Of a stretch of DNA of 64,000 bases, positions 1 to 10,267 are shown one piece after another; within the stretch, counting starts at the first letter, position 1, and each line of letters begins with the position of its first letter. The stretch spans positions 1 to 64,000 of the forward strand of contig JBCCHF010000024.1 in assembly GCA_039028895.1 (NCBI GenBank). Direction: 5' to 3'. A program made the position numbers and the translations under genes. Source of the DNA: JAHDCJ01 sp039028895. GTDB taxonomy: Bacteria; Bacteroidota; Bacteroidia; Chitinophagales; Saprospiraceae. The notes under the pieces were generated by a model. That model made no database searches. It saw only the letters and a program-made list of their open reading frames with translations, and had not been told where the DNA came from.

Positions 1-2
1 CA

Positions 3-1292
3 ACGTATGATTGTGGCACTAACGTAACTTGTAATGGCGCAACAGATGGATCCATTGCCTTAGATTTAACGGGTGGATGTGAACCATATACTTATTCATG
101 GACAGGACCTGGTGGGTTCACTTCAACCAGTGAAGACTTAAGTGGCCTTGGAGCAGGCACCTATAATGTAACTGTAACCGATGATAACGGCTGTTCATTA
201 ACAGACGAGATTACCTTAACAGAGCCTGATGAGTTACTAGTAGCTGACCTAAGCAGTCCAACCTATGACTGCGGTACAAACGTAACGTGTAATGACGCTA
301 CCGATGGATCAATTGCCTTAGATTTAACGGGTGGATGTGAGCCTTATACATATTCATGGACAGGCCCCGGCGGTTTTACCTCAACAAGCGAAGACTTGAG
401 TGGTCTTGGAGCTGGCACCTATAGTGTAACGGTAACCGACGATAACGGCTGTAGCTTGACTGACGAGATCACGCTAACCCAACCAGATGAGTTATTAGTA
501 GCTGATCTAAGCTCACCAGAATTTGAGTGTGGCTTTAATGTAACTTGCAACGGTGCTACTGACGGTTCCGTAAATCTCGACCTGACTGGTGGTTGTGAAC
601 CATACACCTATAACTGGACTGGACCAAACGGCTATACTTCTGCAACAGAAGACCTGGCTTCTCTTGAGACTGGAACGTATAATGTAACAGTTACCGATGC
701 CAACGGCTGTAGTCTCACTGATGAGATTACATTGACTCAGCCAGATGAACTATTAGTAACCACCCTGAATGCTCCTGAATTTGAATGTGGTTACAACATC
801 AGCTGTTTTGGAGCCACAGATGGGTCAATCAATCTAGATTTATCAGGTGGTTGTGAACCTTACACTTATTCTTGGTCAGGGCCAAATGGTTATTCTGCAT
901 CAGCGGAAGATATCAGCAGTCTTGAAGCTGGCACTTATAACGTAACAGTAACAGACGCCAACGGCTGTAGCCTGACAGATGAAATTACATTGACTCAGCC
1001 TAATGAATTGGTGATTGTTGAATTGACAAGCCCTGAGTTCAACGGTGGCTGGAATATTTCCTGCTTCGGTGAAGACGATGGATCAATCAGTATCACAGTT
1101 TCAGGTGGAGCAGATTGCCTGGCCTATGATTATCAATGGGCCGGATCTAATGGGTTTACCTCAACACTTGAGGATCTTAATGATCTCCTTGCCGGAACAT
1201 ACGATGTAACGGTAACGGATGCCAATGGCTGTGTCGCAACAGGTGTAATTACACTTGAAGAACCCGCTGAATTAGTGGCAACCGCTATTGGT
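3..1292 (+). repeat. Five tandem SprB repeats with exact 258-bp period
   Basis: Repeat starts fall at 3, 261, 519, 777 and 1035, each exactly 258 bp (86 codons) apart and in frame. Units 1 and 2 are nearly identical at the DNA level, units 3-5 more diverged, and a sixth unit from about 1293 is only recognisable at protein level. Each unit carries GGCEPYTYSW or a variant, then AGTYNVTVTDDNGC and variants. The array probably continues upstream of the window. Confidence 0.9.
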
Positions 1293-4200
1293 GAAACAGT
1301 ATTCTGTCAAAATATTGATGAAGGTGATATCGATTTGACCGTCAATGGAGGTACAACCCCTTACACATTTGATTGGGATAATGACGGAACTGGTGATGCA
1401 GATGATAGTGAAGACCTTTCCAACTTATCCCCAGGAATTTATGCTGTTACAGTAACCGACGCTAACGGATGTGTTACAACCTCAGAAGCTGAGATTATTC
1501 TCGAAGATAATCTTGTGGCAATAATGAGTAGTGCTCCAGATACACTTTGTACAGGAGAACAAGGCATTTTCGAAGCATTTGACGATGGCACAGGTGCCAC
1601 TTTTACCTGGAACTTTGGCATAGGAGCTACACCTCCGTCCGCTACTGGCCCTGGACCGCATTCTGTTGAATATGCTAATGCAGGTGATGCACTGGTAAGT
1701 CTTACAGTTGAACTGAATGGATGTATAGATCAATTGGACTCAACAATCACCGTGATCCAAACGCCTGAATTGAGTAATGTATTTACTACTGATCCTACGT
1801 GTACCGAGGGTGGTAGTATTTTCATCAGTAGTGTCTTCGATCCAGCAGGATTTGAATACAATATTGGCGATGGAACTGGGTGGCATCCTGGAATGAACAT
1901 ATTTACCAACCTTCCTGCTGGAGTCTATAATATTTCCGTAAGGACAATTGATGGCTATTGCGAAGTGCAGGGAAGCACTGTAGAATTGTTCCCACCACCT
2001 CCAATCTCCATTCTGGATGTGGTGCCGACTGATGAAACAGAATGTGATGAAGAAGATGGAACCCTTACGATCACACTTGATGAAGAAGGAACTGCTCCGT
2101 ACTTTGTAACTTATAGCTTTGGTGGTTCAACGGTGATTGCTGGCTTGTTTACACAATCTCCATTTGTGTTAACAGGATTACCTCCGGGTACATATTCTAA
2201 TATATCGATAACTGATGATAATGATTGTGTTGCAACCGCTCCAGGGCCTTATGAGATTATTGAAGCGGGATGTTGTCCTGAAGCCATCATTAGTGCTGTT
2301 GGTCCTAATCCGGCTTGTACATTTGAGACGGTTACCTTTACAGGCGTTGATCAAGGACCAGATGCGGTTTATATCTGGGATTTTGGAGCTGATGCGATTC
2401 CGCCAGTTTCGAATTCAATAGGGCCTGTTGATGTTCAATTTTCGACCCCAGGAGTGAAAACAGTCACCTTAGCGGTAATTCTTAATGGATGTACGGTAAT
2501 AACAAGTACTACGGTTACCATCAATGAGCCTGTTGCAGAAATTGAACCGATTCCTCAAACCTGTGAAGGTGAAGGTGTATTGATACAAGCGGTGCCTGTT
2601 GGTCCTGGTGGTTCATATATGTGGGACTTTGGTGCTGATGCCGATCCGCCTACCTCTACGATGATTTCTGAAACAGTCATCTACAGTTCGATAGGAGATA
2701 AGACAGTAACACTAATAATTACTGATGCTCAGGGTTGTAGCGCAACTACAACTGCAATTGCCCAGGTTGATCCGCCTGTTATTGCAGAGCCCGGCCCAGA
2801 CAGAATTATCTGTCAGGGTGAGACTATTCAGCTTGGTGCACCAAATGCCAACTATCCTGATGGAGCTGTATTCCAATGGGTACCAGCAGATGGATTGGAT
2901 GACCCGTTTGCTGAGCAGCCAATGGCAACACCATTGTCTACAATTGAATACTCCTTGTTTGTGACTTTTGGAAACTGTGTAAGTACAGCAGATATTACTG
3001 TAAATGTTGATGTTGTCTCTGTTCCATTCGCAAATGCAGGAATCAACCAGATTATTTGTGCCGGAGAACCACTTACCCTTGGCGGAATGGATCCAACTCC
3101 GACAGGACCTGAAGGCGCAGCTTATTTCTGGACAGCTAATCCTCCTGATCCAACATTGATTGATGTATTTGACCCTAATCCAGTGGTTTATCCAACCGAG
3201 ATTACGACCTATACGGTTACTGTAGTAAGGAATGGTTGTAGCAGAACTGATGAAGTTGAAGTTTTAGTGATCCCAACTACTCCGGCTGATGCAGGTGAAG
3301 ATCAGACGTTCTGTGCCGGAGATGGCCCAGTAACAATAGGCACCTCATCCAATCCATTCTTTACCTACTCATGGTCACCAATGGATGGATTGACCAATCC
3401 TGGTGGACCTGGTGGAATAATGGAAGCGAATCCGGAATACACGACCGTTTATACATTAACACAAACCGACGCAAGTGGATGTTCAACTACAGACCAGGTA
3501 GCGGTAATCGTTATCGATTGTAATGATCCTCCAATGGCCATACATGATATCAATAATACATTGATAGATATACCGGTTCCTGGTTTTGTACTTACCAATG
3601 ATTTTGATATTAATGGCCATAACCTGACCGTTACCGAAGCTAATGGACTAATCGTTGATCCTGCTGGTACAACCTTCGCCGTGGAAGATGGTTCCGTAAC
3701 GATTTTCCCAGATGGTTCATACATATACACTCCGGATATCGGATTTATCGGAACCAACCATTTCACCTATGTGGTTTGTGATGATGGAATGCCTGGTCCG
3801 AAGTGTGATACAGCAAATGTAACTCTGGAAGTAAGAGAAAATGTTGTTGGAAATGATCTGCCAATCGCTAATGACGATGTGACTTTCTTACCGCAAAACT
3901 TCCTGGGAACATCTAATCTATTGGATAATGATGATGATCCTGATGGTGATTCACTAATTCTCAATCTGACACCGATTAATCCGCCAGATCATGGAAATGT
4001 TTCCCTGAATCCGGAAGGTGTCTATACATTCTTCCCAACCTTTGGATTTGAAGGCGAAGACACATTCGTCTATGAAGTTTGTGATGAAGGAGGATTATGC
4101 GATACAGCCACGGTCACTATTATTGTCTTCAGAGTACCGCCAGCAAATAATCCGGCGACTGCAGTTGATGATAGTAATGTTACAGAAGCCAATGTTCCGG

Positions 4201-7200
4201 TTTCAGGCAATGTATTACCCAATGATTATGATCCGGATAACGATGTATTGACTGTGAATTCAGTACCTACAGATCCGCCGGATAACGGAACAGTGGTGTT
4301 GAATGCGGATGGTTCTTATACCTACACACCAAACCCAGGTTTCACAGGAACGGATATGTTCACCTATCAGATGTGTGATCCGTCCAACTTGTGCGATCAG
4401 GCTACGGTTACCATTACGGTGTATAGTCAGCTTAATTCACCACCAGTCGCTGGTGACGATTATGCCACTACCGAACCAGGACTAGCAGTTGACTTTGATT
4501 TGAAACCGAATGACTATGATCCTGACGAGGATGTAATTATTTATTCATTAACGCCGATTACACCTCCTGCTAATGGTACGCTTGCCATGAATCCTGATGG
4601 TACAGTACGATATACGGCTGGTGTTACATTTATCGGAACAGATCAGTTTGAATACGAGATTTGTGATAATATTAGCGGATGTGATACTGCGACAGTTACT
4701 GTTGAAGTGTTTGATGAAACTATCAATAATGATCCTCCGGTAGCAACTAATGATGTGAATGGTACACCTGAAGGATCTCCTGTCAGCGGCAACGTAACAA
4801 CAAACGATGTTGATCCAGAAGAAGATCCGCTAACTGTTACAACAACGCTAATTGACCAACCAGATAATGGTACAGTGACTGTTGACGCAAACGGAGAGTA
4901 TACCTATACACCAAATGCCGGGTTTATAGGTACAGATACATTTGTCTATGAAACTTGTGATGGTGTTGCCGGTTGTGATCAGGCTTCGGTGATCATTGTT
5001 GTATATAGTCAGCCACCGGTTAATGATCCACCAGTAGCACAGGATGATTATAATTCTGCCCAGGTATCCCATCCATCTACCGGGAATGTTCTAGGCAATG
5101 ATTATGATATTAATGGTGACCAGTTGATCGTTACACCAGCACCAATAACTTTACCAGATAATGGTTCCCTGACGTTCAATACTGATGGCAGCTATATCTA
5201 TATACCAGACCAGGGTTACTTTGGCATTGATACATTTACTTATGAGATCTGTGATACGCATGGTCTTTGTGATCAGGCAGATGTGATAATTGATGTTTAT
5301 CCGTTCCCATATCAGCCAATTACAAATAACCTGAGACCATTTGCAGGAGATGATGCGGCAGCTACATTTGTTAACGTACCTGTGATCGGAGGCATTATGC
5401 ATTCAAATGATGTAGATCCGGATATCATTAGCATGACTTATAATACCACACCAATTGATGATGTGGATCATGGGTCAGTAATTATTTACGCTGATGGTAC
5501 ATATGATTATACCCCGAATCCGGGTTACATAGGGCCCGATCAATTCATCTACGAAGTTTGTGATGGAGCTGGAGAATGTGTCTTCGCAACAGTTTATATC
5601 ACAGTATTCCCGAATAACACCGCACCTGTAGCCATTGATGATTTCAATAATACACTTGGTGAAATTGCTGTTGACGGAAATGTTTTGACCAATGACTACG
5701 ACAATGAGGGTAATAACCTGATCGTTACGACTATTAATGGTCAGGTAGTTGATCCGGGTGGAACTACCATCCTTACCGGAAATGGAGGTGTTACTATCTA
5801 TCCTGATGGTAGCTATACCTTTACACCTCTGCCTGGTTTCTTGGGTGAAGAAACATTTGTCTACGAGATTTGCGATGATGGTGTACCAGGGCCACTATGT
5901 CATGAGGCGACTGTAACGATTACAGTCTTTACTCCGGCAAGTCCTGTAAATAATCCTCCTGTAGCGAATGTTGATGCAACGGAAACCGAGATTAATACAC
6001 CAGTTGAAATTTTTGTATTAACTAATGATTACGATCCAGATGGTGATATCCTGACGTCTCCAATACAAACATCCCTGGTGTCTAATGGTACGGTTTCGCT
6101 TAATGGAAATAGCTTTATTTATACGCCGTTTTTCAACTTCGTTGGTAAAGACACTTTCTACTATGCGACCTGCGATCCATTCGGACTTTGTGATGATGCA
6201 ATGGTGACCATTGTCGTTTCGCGTGATGATGAGCTGCCAAATGATCCGCCAGTTGCTGTGGATGATGCGGTCTATACCCCGGTGAATGTATCCGTCAGTG
6301 GTAATGCCTCATTAAATGATATCGATCCAGATGGTGATACACCATTGACATTCACGAATATTAGCCTGCCTGACCATGGTGGATTGGTATTCAATAATGA
6401 TGGTTCATTTACATATACACCGGATCCGGATTACTCAGGTCCAGACCAATTTATTTATGAGGTCTGTGATGGCATAAGCAGCTGTGATTATGCAACAGTC
6501 TATATTGTTGTGGGGCCAAGAAATGATCCGCCAATAGCCATCGATGATATTAACAATACCCTGGTTAATATTCCGGTAGGCGGTCAGGTACTGACCAATG
6601 ATTATGATCCGAATGGGGATATTATCAATGTGACCGAAGTCAATGGAAACCCTGTTCAACCAAGCGGAACTACTGTTTCAACTCCAAATGGCTCTGTTAC
6701 GATCAATGAAGATGGTACCTACACCTATACTCCAAATCCAGGATATCTTGGTACGGACCAGTTTACATATACAGTATGTGATAATGGTGTTCCAGGACCA
6801 TTGTGTACCGATGCAACAGTTACTATTGAGATTTTCTCACCTGAAGATCCAATTAATAATCCTCCGATTGCAAATGATGATGCTACGGAGACAGAAATGG
6901 ATAATCCGGTAACTATTAATATCGTTGCTAATGATTATGATCCTGATGGAGATATATTGCAGACACCAACTCAAACGTCTATACCGTCAAATGGCTCTGT
7001 AACTCAAAATCCAGATGGTTCATTCGTCTATACACCAGATTCCGGATTTGTGGGTGAAGATAGCTTCACATACACAGTTTGCGATCTGGATGGTCTTTGT
7101 GATGATGCTACAGTAACTATTGTTGTAACACCAGACAATGACATTGTGAACGATCCACCGATTGCGGTTGACGATGTGGTTTACACACCTTTTAATACCG

Positions 7201-10178
7201 AGGTTTCAGGAGATGCCTCACTCAATGACTATGATCCTGAAGGAGATGCGCCATTGACTTTCACGGCATTGACTCCGGCAGCTAATGGTTCTTTGGTATT
7301 CAATCCAGATGGATCATTTACGTATTCTCCTGACGATGGCTTTAGTGGTCCGGATCAATTTACTTACGAAGTTTGCGATGGAGTGAGTGGTTGCGATTAT
7401 GCAACAGTGTACATTGTTGTTGGTCCTAGAAACGATCCTCCTGTAGCTGTAAATGACGATAATAATACGTTTATGGAAACGCCTGTAAGCGGTGCGCTTC
7501 TCACAAACGATTATGATCCGAATAACGATTTGATAACTTTTGCAGGTATCGAAATAGTAGCCATACCGGGTGTATTTGTGCAAACCCCTGTATTTTTGCC
7601 GGGTATCAACGACCTGGGTATGTTTGTAGCTAATGCTGGTAACATTGTTCCAAATCCGGATGGCACCTACATTTTCGTTCCGAATACCGGATTTACAGGA
7701 ACTGTTCAAGCTACATACAAGATCTGTGATAATGGCATCCCGGGTCCAATGTGTGATGAAGGCATACTAACGGTTATCGTAACACCTGCTGATCAGGTTG
7801 GTAACAAGCCGCCAATTGCGAATGATGATGACAATATTACAGAAATAGATACGCCTGTTAGTGGAACTGTAATCAGCAATGATTCTGATCATGATGGCGA
7901 TGTCCTTACCATCACTGGATTTGAATCTGGTAACAGTTATTTGGCTATTGTTAACCTTCCGGAAGGTACATTTGAATTTACTAACCCGGGAACGCCTGGT
8001 AACGGTGATTATACCTTTACCCCGGCCGCCGGATTCACAGGTGAAGTGACGATCGAGTACGAAATCTGTGATCTGAACGGATCCGGAGTTTGTACAACTG
8101 CAGAATTGACCGTAATTGTCTTGCCGGATGATGGACGCATCAATGGCCGTCCGTTTGCTGGTGATGATTTTACAACAGCCACCGCAGACCAGACAAATAC
8201 AGGTAATTGGTTTGATAATGACGGTGACCCGAATAATGACCCATTGGTTATTAATGGATTTGGAATGCCAATTAACCCGAATGGATCTCCAACTCCTGTA
8301 GGTACCTATCCAACTTTAAATGGTGGTACCATCACATTCAATAATAATGGAACGTTCATTTACATGCCTGCACCGGGCTATATTGGTCCTGATCAGGTAA
8401 CATACCAGATTTGTGAAGTTGGTACACTAGAACTGTACTGCGCAAATGCTACTGTCTACTTGCTTGTCATGGCAGGGAATGCACCACCTGTTGCGATTAA
8501 TGACTTTAACAATACGTTACAAGACATTGAGGTAACTGGCTCAGTTATGACTAACGATTATGATCCTGAAAATGATGAGTTAACTGCCACAGGTTTCACA
8601 ACTTCATTTGGAGGACCATATTCATTAACTATAGTGCTTCCTGGTCAAGGTACACTTACATTGACAGATCCTTCCACAGGAGCCTATACCTTTGTTCCCG
8701 AGCCCGGCTTCATTGGTACTACTGATCCTGTTGAATACCAGGTCTGTGATTCCGGAGTGTGCTCTGTTGCTACCTTGGTAATTGAAGTCATTGAAGGCAC
8801 AAACCCTGTCAATGTTCCACCAGTTGCTAATGACGACCACAACCAAACCCTGTTTGAAACTGGGGTTGGCGGCAATATCCTTGAAAATGATTTCGATCCT
8901 GATGAAGATAGCTTCACGATTACAGGTGGTGGCACCACTGGTTTCTCAACCGGGGGCGGAACCTGGAGCCTGAACCCTGATGGTTCATACCTCTATTTGC
9001 CAGCATTTGGATATACTGGACTTGATACCCTGTTTATCTACGAAATTTGTGATGGCATTTCAGGTTGTGACGAAGCTGTAGCCACGGTGACTGTACATGC
9101 AGAATCTGGCGAATTGAACAATCCGCCAGTAGCTGTTGATGATGGTTATAACACAGATTTCAATGTCCCAATTATGGGAGCAAATGTAACGGGTAATGAT
9201 CCTGATGATCCAGATGGTGATGCTACTTCTGTTGTGTCGATCAATGGCGCATTTATAAATATGGCCGGAACGACGATTACGACACTTAATGGCGGTACTG
9301 TACTCATTTATCCTGACGGAACATTCAATTATGATCCTGCTACGGATTATTCCGGACCTGATCATTTCATCTATGAGCTTTGTGACGGAATAAGTGGTTG
9401 CGATTTTGCGACAGTATATATCACAGTATTACCTGAGATCTGTATTGAGGTTACGGTGGCTGCTTACTTGCAAGGAGCTTACCTGTCAGGGACTAACAGT
9501 ATGAGAACCGATCTCGGTTCTGCAAGGATGATTCTGCCCGGACAAACACCGGTCAATCCTTTGGCTATTCCGACGCCTCCGGGTAACCCATATCGTGAAA
9601 TGCCATGGGATTATGACGGTACAACGGCAGAAGAAAACTACACTGGGCCTTACACAAATGCACAAGGACTTAATGTTGTGGATTGGGTATTGATATCGCT
9701 GAGAAGCACACCATCGAAAATTGATGAATTCTCGCGTGCTGACGGACTGCTTTATGAAGACGGAACAATTGAATTTATCAAACCATGTATACTCACTTCA
9801 TCTGACCCTGAAGAGGTCTGGATTGTTATTGAGCATAGAAATCATATGGCAGCAATGTCAGATACAGCGGTTACAGTTAATGCTGGTACCCTGGTCTACG
9901 ATTTCCGTATTACAGATTCATACCGGACAAATACAAGCTTCGGCCAGGCACAAGTTGAACCTGGTGTTTACGCTTTGTTTGCTGGTGACGCCGATCAGGG
10001 TGCAGATTTCCCTGGTTACGATATTAACGGACTTGATAATATTGTCTGGACACAGGAAAATGGAAACTTTGATCAATATCTAAGAGCAGATTTCGATCTG
10101 AATGGAGATGTTAACGGGGCCGATATTATCCTGTGGAGTCAGAATAATGGTCTTTCTTCGGCTGTGCCGAAAGACTGA
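3..10178 (+). CDS. Giant modular surface protein, SprB-like adhesin (5' end outside window)
   Basis: The frame is open from the first bases, so only the last 3391 residues are here and the start lies upstream. Order of modules: five tandem SprB repeats of 86 residues plus a diverged sixth (to about 1510); PKD-like domains with W-x-F-G cores (about 1530-2780); three Ig/PKD-like modules with conserved Cys pairs (about 2780-3520); 19 cadherin/Ig-like modules of the Big_9 type, each opening with a PPVAxDD-like motif, then NDxDPDGD, and closing near a CD..G..C motif (3522-9437); and a C-terminal domain ending in two dockerin-like Asp-rich loops (DFDLNGDVNGADIILW is the second). No membrane helix is visible. 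SprB-family proteins are surface adhesins that in gliding Bacteroidota move along the cell; the Asp-rich module ends suggest calcium binding. A standard T9SS sorting domain is not seen at the C-terminus. Function as an adhesin is inferred from the family. Confidence 0.9.
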   Translation, partial: TYDCGTNVTCNGATDGSIALDLTGGCEPYTYSWTGPGGFTSTSEDLSGLGAGTYNVTVTDDNGCSLTDEITLTEPDELLVADLSSPTYDCGTNVTCNDATDGSIALDLTGGCEPYTYSWTGPGGFTSTSEDLSGLGAGTYSVTVTDDNGCSLTDEITLTQPDELLVADLSSPEFECGFNVTCNGATDGSVNLDLTGGCEPYTYNWTGPNGYTSATEDLASLETGTYNVTVTDANGCSLTDEITLTQPDELLVTTLNAPEFECGYNISCFGATDGSINLDLSGGCEPYTYSWSGPNGYSASAEDISSLEAGTYNVTVTDANGCSLTDEITLTQPNELVIVELTSPEFNGGWNISCFGEDDGSISITVSGGADCLAYDYQWAGSNGFTSTLEDLNDLLAGTYDVTVTDANGCVATGVITLEEPAELVATAIGETVFCQNIDEGDIDLTVNGGTTPYTFDWDNDGTGDADDSEDLSNLSPGIYAVTVTDANGCVTTSEAEIILEDNLVAIMSSAPDTLCTGEQGIFEAFDDGTGATFTWNFGIGATPPSATGPGPHSVEYANAGDALVSLTVELNGCIDQLDSTITVIQTPELSNVFTTDPTCTEGGSIFISSVFDPAGFEYNIGDGTGWHPGMNIFTNLPAGVYNISVRTIDGYCEVQGSTVELFPPPPISILDVVPTDETECDEEDGTLTITLDEEGTAPYFVTYSFGGSTVIAGLFTQSPFVLTGLPPGTYSNISITDDNDCVATAPGPYEIIEAGCCPEAIISAVGPNPACTFETVTFTGVDQGPDAVYIWDFGADAIPPVSNSIGPVDVQFSTPGVKTVTLAVILNGCTVITSTTVTINEPVAEIEPIPQTCEGEGVLIQAVPVGPGGSYMWDFGADADPPTSTMISETVIYSSIGDKTVTLIITDAQGCSATTTAIAQVDPPVIAEPGPDRIICQGETIQLGAPNANYPDGAVFQWVPADGLDDPFAEQPMATPLSTIEYSLFVTFGNCVSTADITVNVDVVSVPFANAGINQIICAGEPLTLGGMDPTPTGPEGAAYFWTANPPDPTLIDVFDPNPVVYPTEITTYTVTVVRNGCSRTDEVEVLVIPTTPADAGEDQTFCAGDGPVTIGTSSNPFFTYSWSPMDGLTNPGGPGGIMEANPEYTTVYTLTQTDASGCSTTDQVAVIVIDCNDPPMAIHDINNTLIDIPVPGFVLTNDFDINGHNLTVTEANGLIVDPAGTTFAVEDGSVTIFPDGSYIYTPDIGFIGTNHFTYVVCDDGMPGPKCDTANVTLEVRENVVGNDLPIANDDVTFLPQNFLGTSNLLDNDDDPDGDSLILNLTPINPPDHGNVSLNPEGVYTFFPTFGFEGEDTFVYEVCDEGGLCDTATVTIIVFRVPPANNPATAVDDSNVTEANVPVSGNVLPNDYDPDNDVLTVNSVPTDPPDNGTVVLNADGSYTYTPNPGFTGTDMFTYQMCDPSNLCDQATVTITVYSQLNSPPVAGDDYATTEPGLAVDFDLKPNDYDPDEDVIIYSLTPITPPANGTLAMNPDGTVRYTAGVTFIGTDQFEYEICDNISGCDTATVTVEVFDETINNDPPVATNDVNGTPEGSPVSGNVTTNDVDPEEDPLTVTTTLIDQPDNGTVTVDANGEYTYTPNAGFIGTDTFVYETCDGVAGCDQASVIIVVYSQPPVNDPPVAQDDYNSAQVSHPSTGNVLGNDYDINGDQLIVTPAPITLPDNGSLTFNTDGSYIYIPDQGYFGIDTFTYEICDTHGLCDQADVIIDVYPFPYQPITNNLRPFAGDDAAATFVNVPVIGGIMHSNDVDPDIISMTYNTTPIDDVDHGSVIIYADGTYDYTPNPGYIGPDQFIYEVCDGAGECVFATVYITVFPNNTAPVAIDDFNNTLGEIAVDGNVLTNDYDNEGNNLIVTTINGQVVDPGGTTILTGNGGVTIYPDGSYTFTPLPGFLGEETFVYEICDDGVPGPLCHEATVTITVFTPASPVNNPPVANVDATETEINTPVEIFVLTNDYDPDGDILTSPIQTSLVSNGTVSLNGNSFIYTPFFNFVGKDTFYYATCDPFGLCDDAMVTIVVSRDDELPNDPPVAVDDAVYTPVNVSVSGNASLNDIDPDGDTPLTFTNISLPDHGGLVFNNDGSFTYTPDPDYSGPDQFIYEVCDGISSCDYATVYIVVGPRNDPPIAIDDINNTLVNIPVGGQVLTNDYDPNGDIINVTEVNGNPVQPSGTTVSTPNGSVTINEDGTYTYTPNPGYLGTDQFTYTVCDNGVPGPLCTDATVTIEIFSPEDPINNPPIANDDATETEMDNPVTINIVANDYDPDGDILQTPTQTSIPSNGSVTQNPDGSFVYTPDSGFVGEDSFTYTVCDLDGLCDDATVTIVVTPDNDIVNDPPIAVDDVVYTPFNTEVSGDASLNDYDPEGDAPLTFTALTPAANGSLVFNPDGSFTYSPDDGFSGPDQFTYEVCDGVSGCDYATVYIVVGPRNDPPVAVNDDNNTFMETPVSGALLTNDYDPNNDLITFAGIEIVAIPGVFVQTPVFLPGINDLGMFVANAGNIVPNPDGTYIFVPNTGFTGTVQATYKICDNGIPGPMCDEGILTVIVTPADQVGNKPPIANDDDNITEIDTPVSGTVISNDSDHDGDVLTITGFESGNSYLAIVNLPEGTFEFTNPGTPGNGDYTFTPAAGFTGEVTIEYEICDLNGSGVCTTAELTVIVLPDDGRINGRPFAGDDFTTATADQTNTGNWFDNDGDPNNDPLVINGFGMPINPNGSPTPVGTYPTLNGGTITFNNNGTFIYMPAPGYIGPDQVTYQICEVGTLELYCANATVYLLVMAGNAPPVAINDFNNTLQDIEVTGSVMTNDYDPENDELTATGFTTSFGGPYSLTIVLPGQGTLTLTDPSTGAYTFVPEPGFIGTTDPVEYQVCDSGVCSVATLVIEVIEGTNPVNVPPVANDDHNQTLFETGVGGNILENDFDPDEDSFTITGGGTTGFSTGGGTWSLNPDGSYLYLPAFGYTGLDTLFIYEICDGISGCDEAVATVTVHAESGELNNPPVAVDDGYNTDFNVPIMGANVTGNDPDDPDGDATSVVSINGAFINMAGTTITTLNGGTVLIYPDGTFNYDPATDYSGPDHFIYELCDGISGCDFATVYITVLPEICIEVTVAAYLQGAYLSGTNSMRTDLGSARMILPGQTPVNPLAIPTPPGNPYREMPWDYDGTTAEENYTGPYTNAQGLNVVDWVLISLRSTPSKIDEFSRADGLLYEDGTIEFIKPCILTSSDPEEVWIVIEHRNHMAAMSDTAVTVNAGTLVYDFRITDSYRTNTSFGQAQVEPGVYALFAGDADQGADFPGYDINGLDNIVWTQENGNFDQYLRADFDLNGDVNGADIILWSQNNGLSSAVPKD
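3522..9437 (+). repeat. Array of 19 cadherin/Ig-like modules with a three-module super-repeat
   Basis: Nineteen modules of about 95-130 residues run without interruption. From 5613 on they follow a repeating A-B-C order: A modules carry NNTL near the start and CD.G.PGP.C near the end, B modules a T(E/L)-rich start and CD..GLCDDA-like end, C modules GPDQF.YE(V/I)C and ATVYI. A modules begin at 5613, 6522, 7431 and 8478; the first two periods are exactly 909 bp. A C-type module (about 5325-5612) precedes the first triad, and the very first module of the array (3522) is A-like. Confidence 0.8.
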
Positions 10179-10210
10179 TAAGATGTAAGTAAGTTTTGAC
10201 AAAGACGAAA

Positions 10211-10242
10211 GCCTGTGTGCCAAAGGGTGTGCAGGCTTTTTT
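10211..10242 (+). terminator. Rho-independent terminator of the giant gene
   Basis: GCCTGTGTGCC and GGTGTGCAGGC form an 11-bp stem (four G-U pairs in the middle) with an AAAG loop, followed directly by six T. It lies 33 bp after the giant gene's stop codon and just ahead of the next gene, so the two are probably separate transcripts. Confidence 0.8.
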
Positions 10243-10267
10243 ATTAATCTAACGTATTTATTCAACC

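Noticed and set aside
3..1292. Regularly spaced repeats considered as a CRISPR array
   Set aside because: The repeats are contiguous 258-bp in-frame coding units with no spacers and no cas genes nearby.
7314..7709. Minus-strand frame of 131 codons inside the giant gene
   Set aside because: Shadow of the repeat array; similar minus-strand frames recur in other modules at the same phase, and composition is not protein-like.
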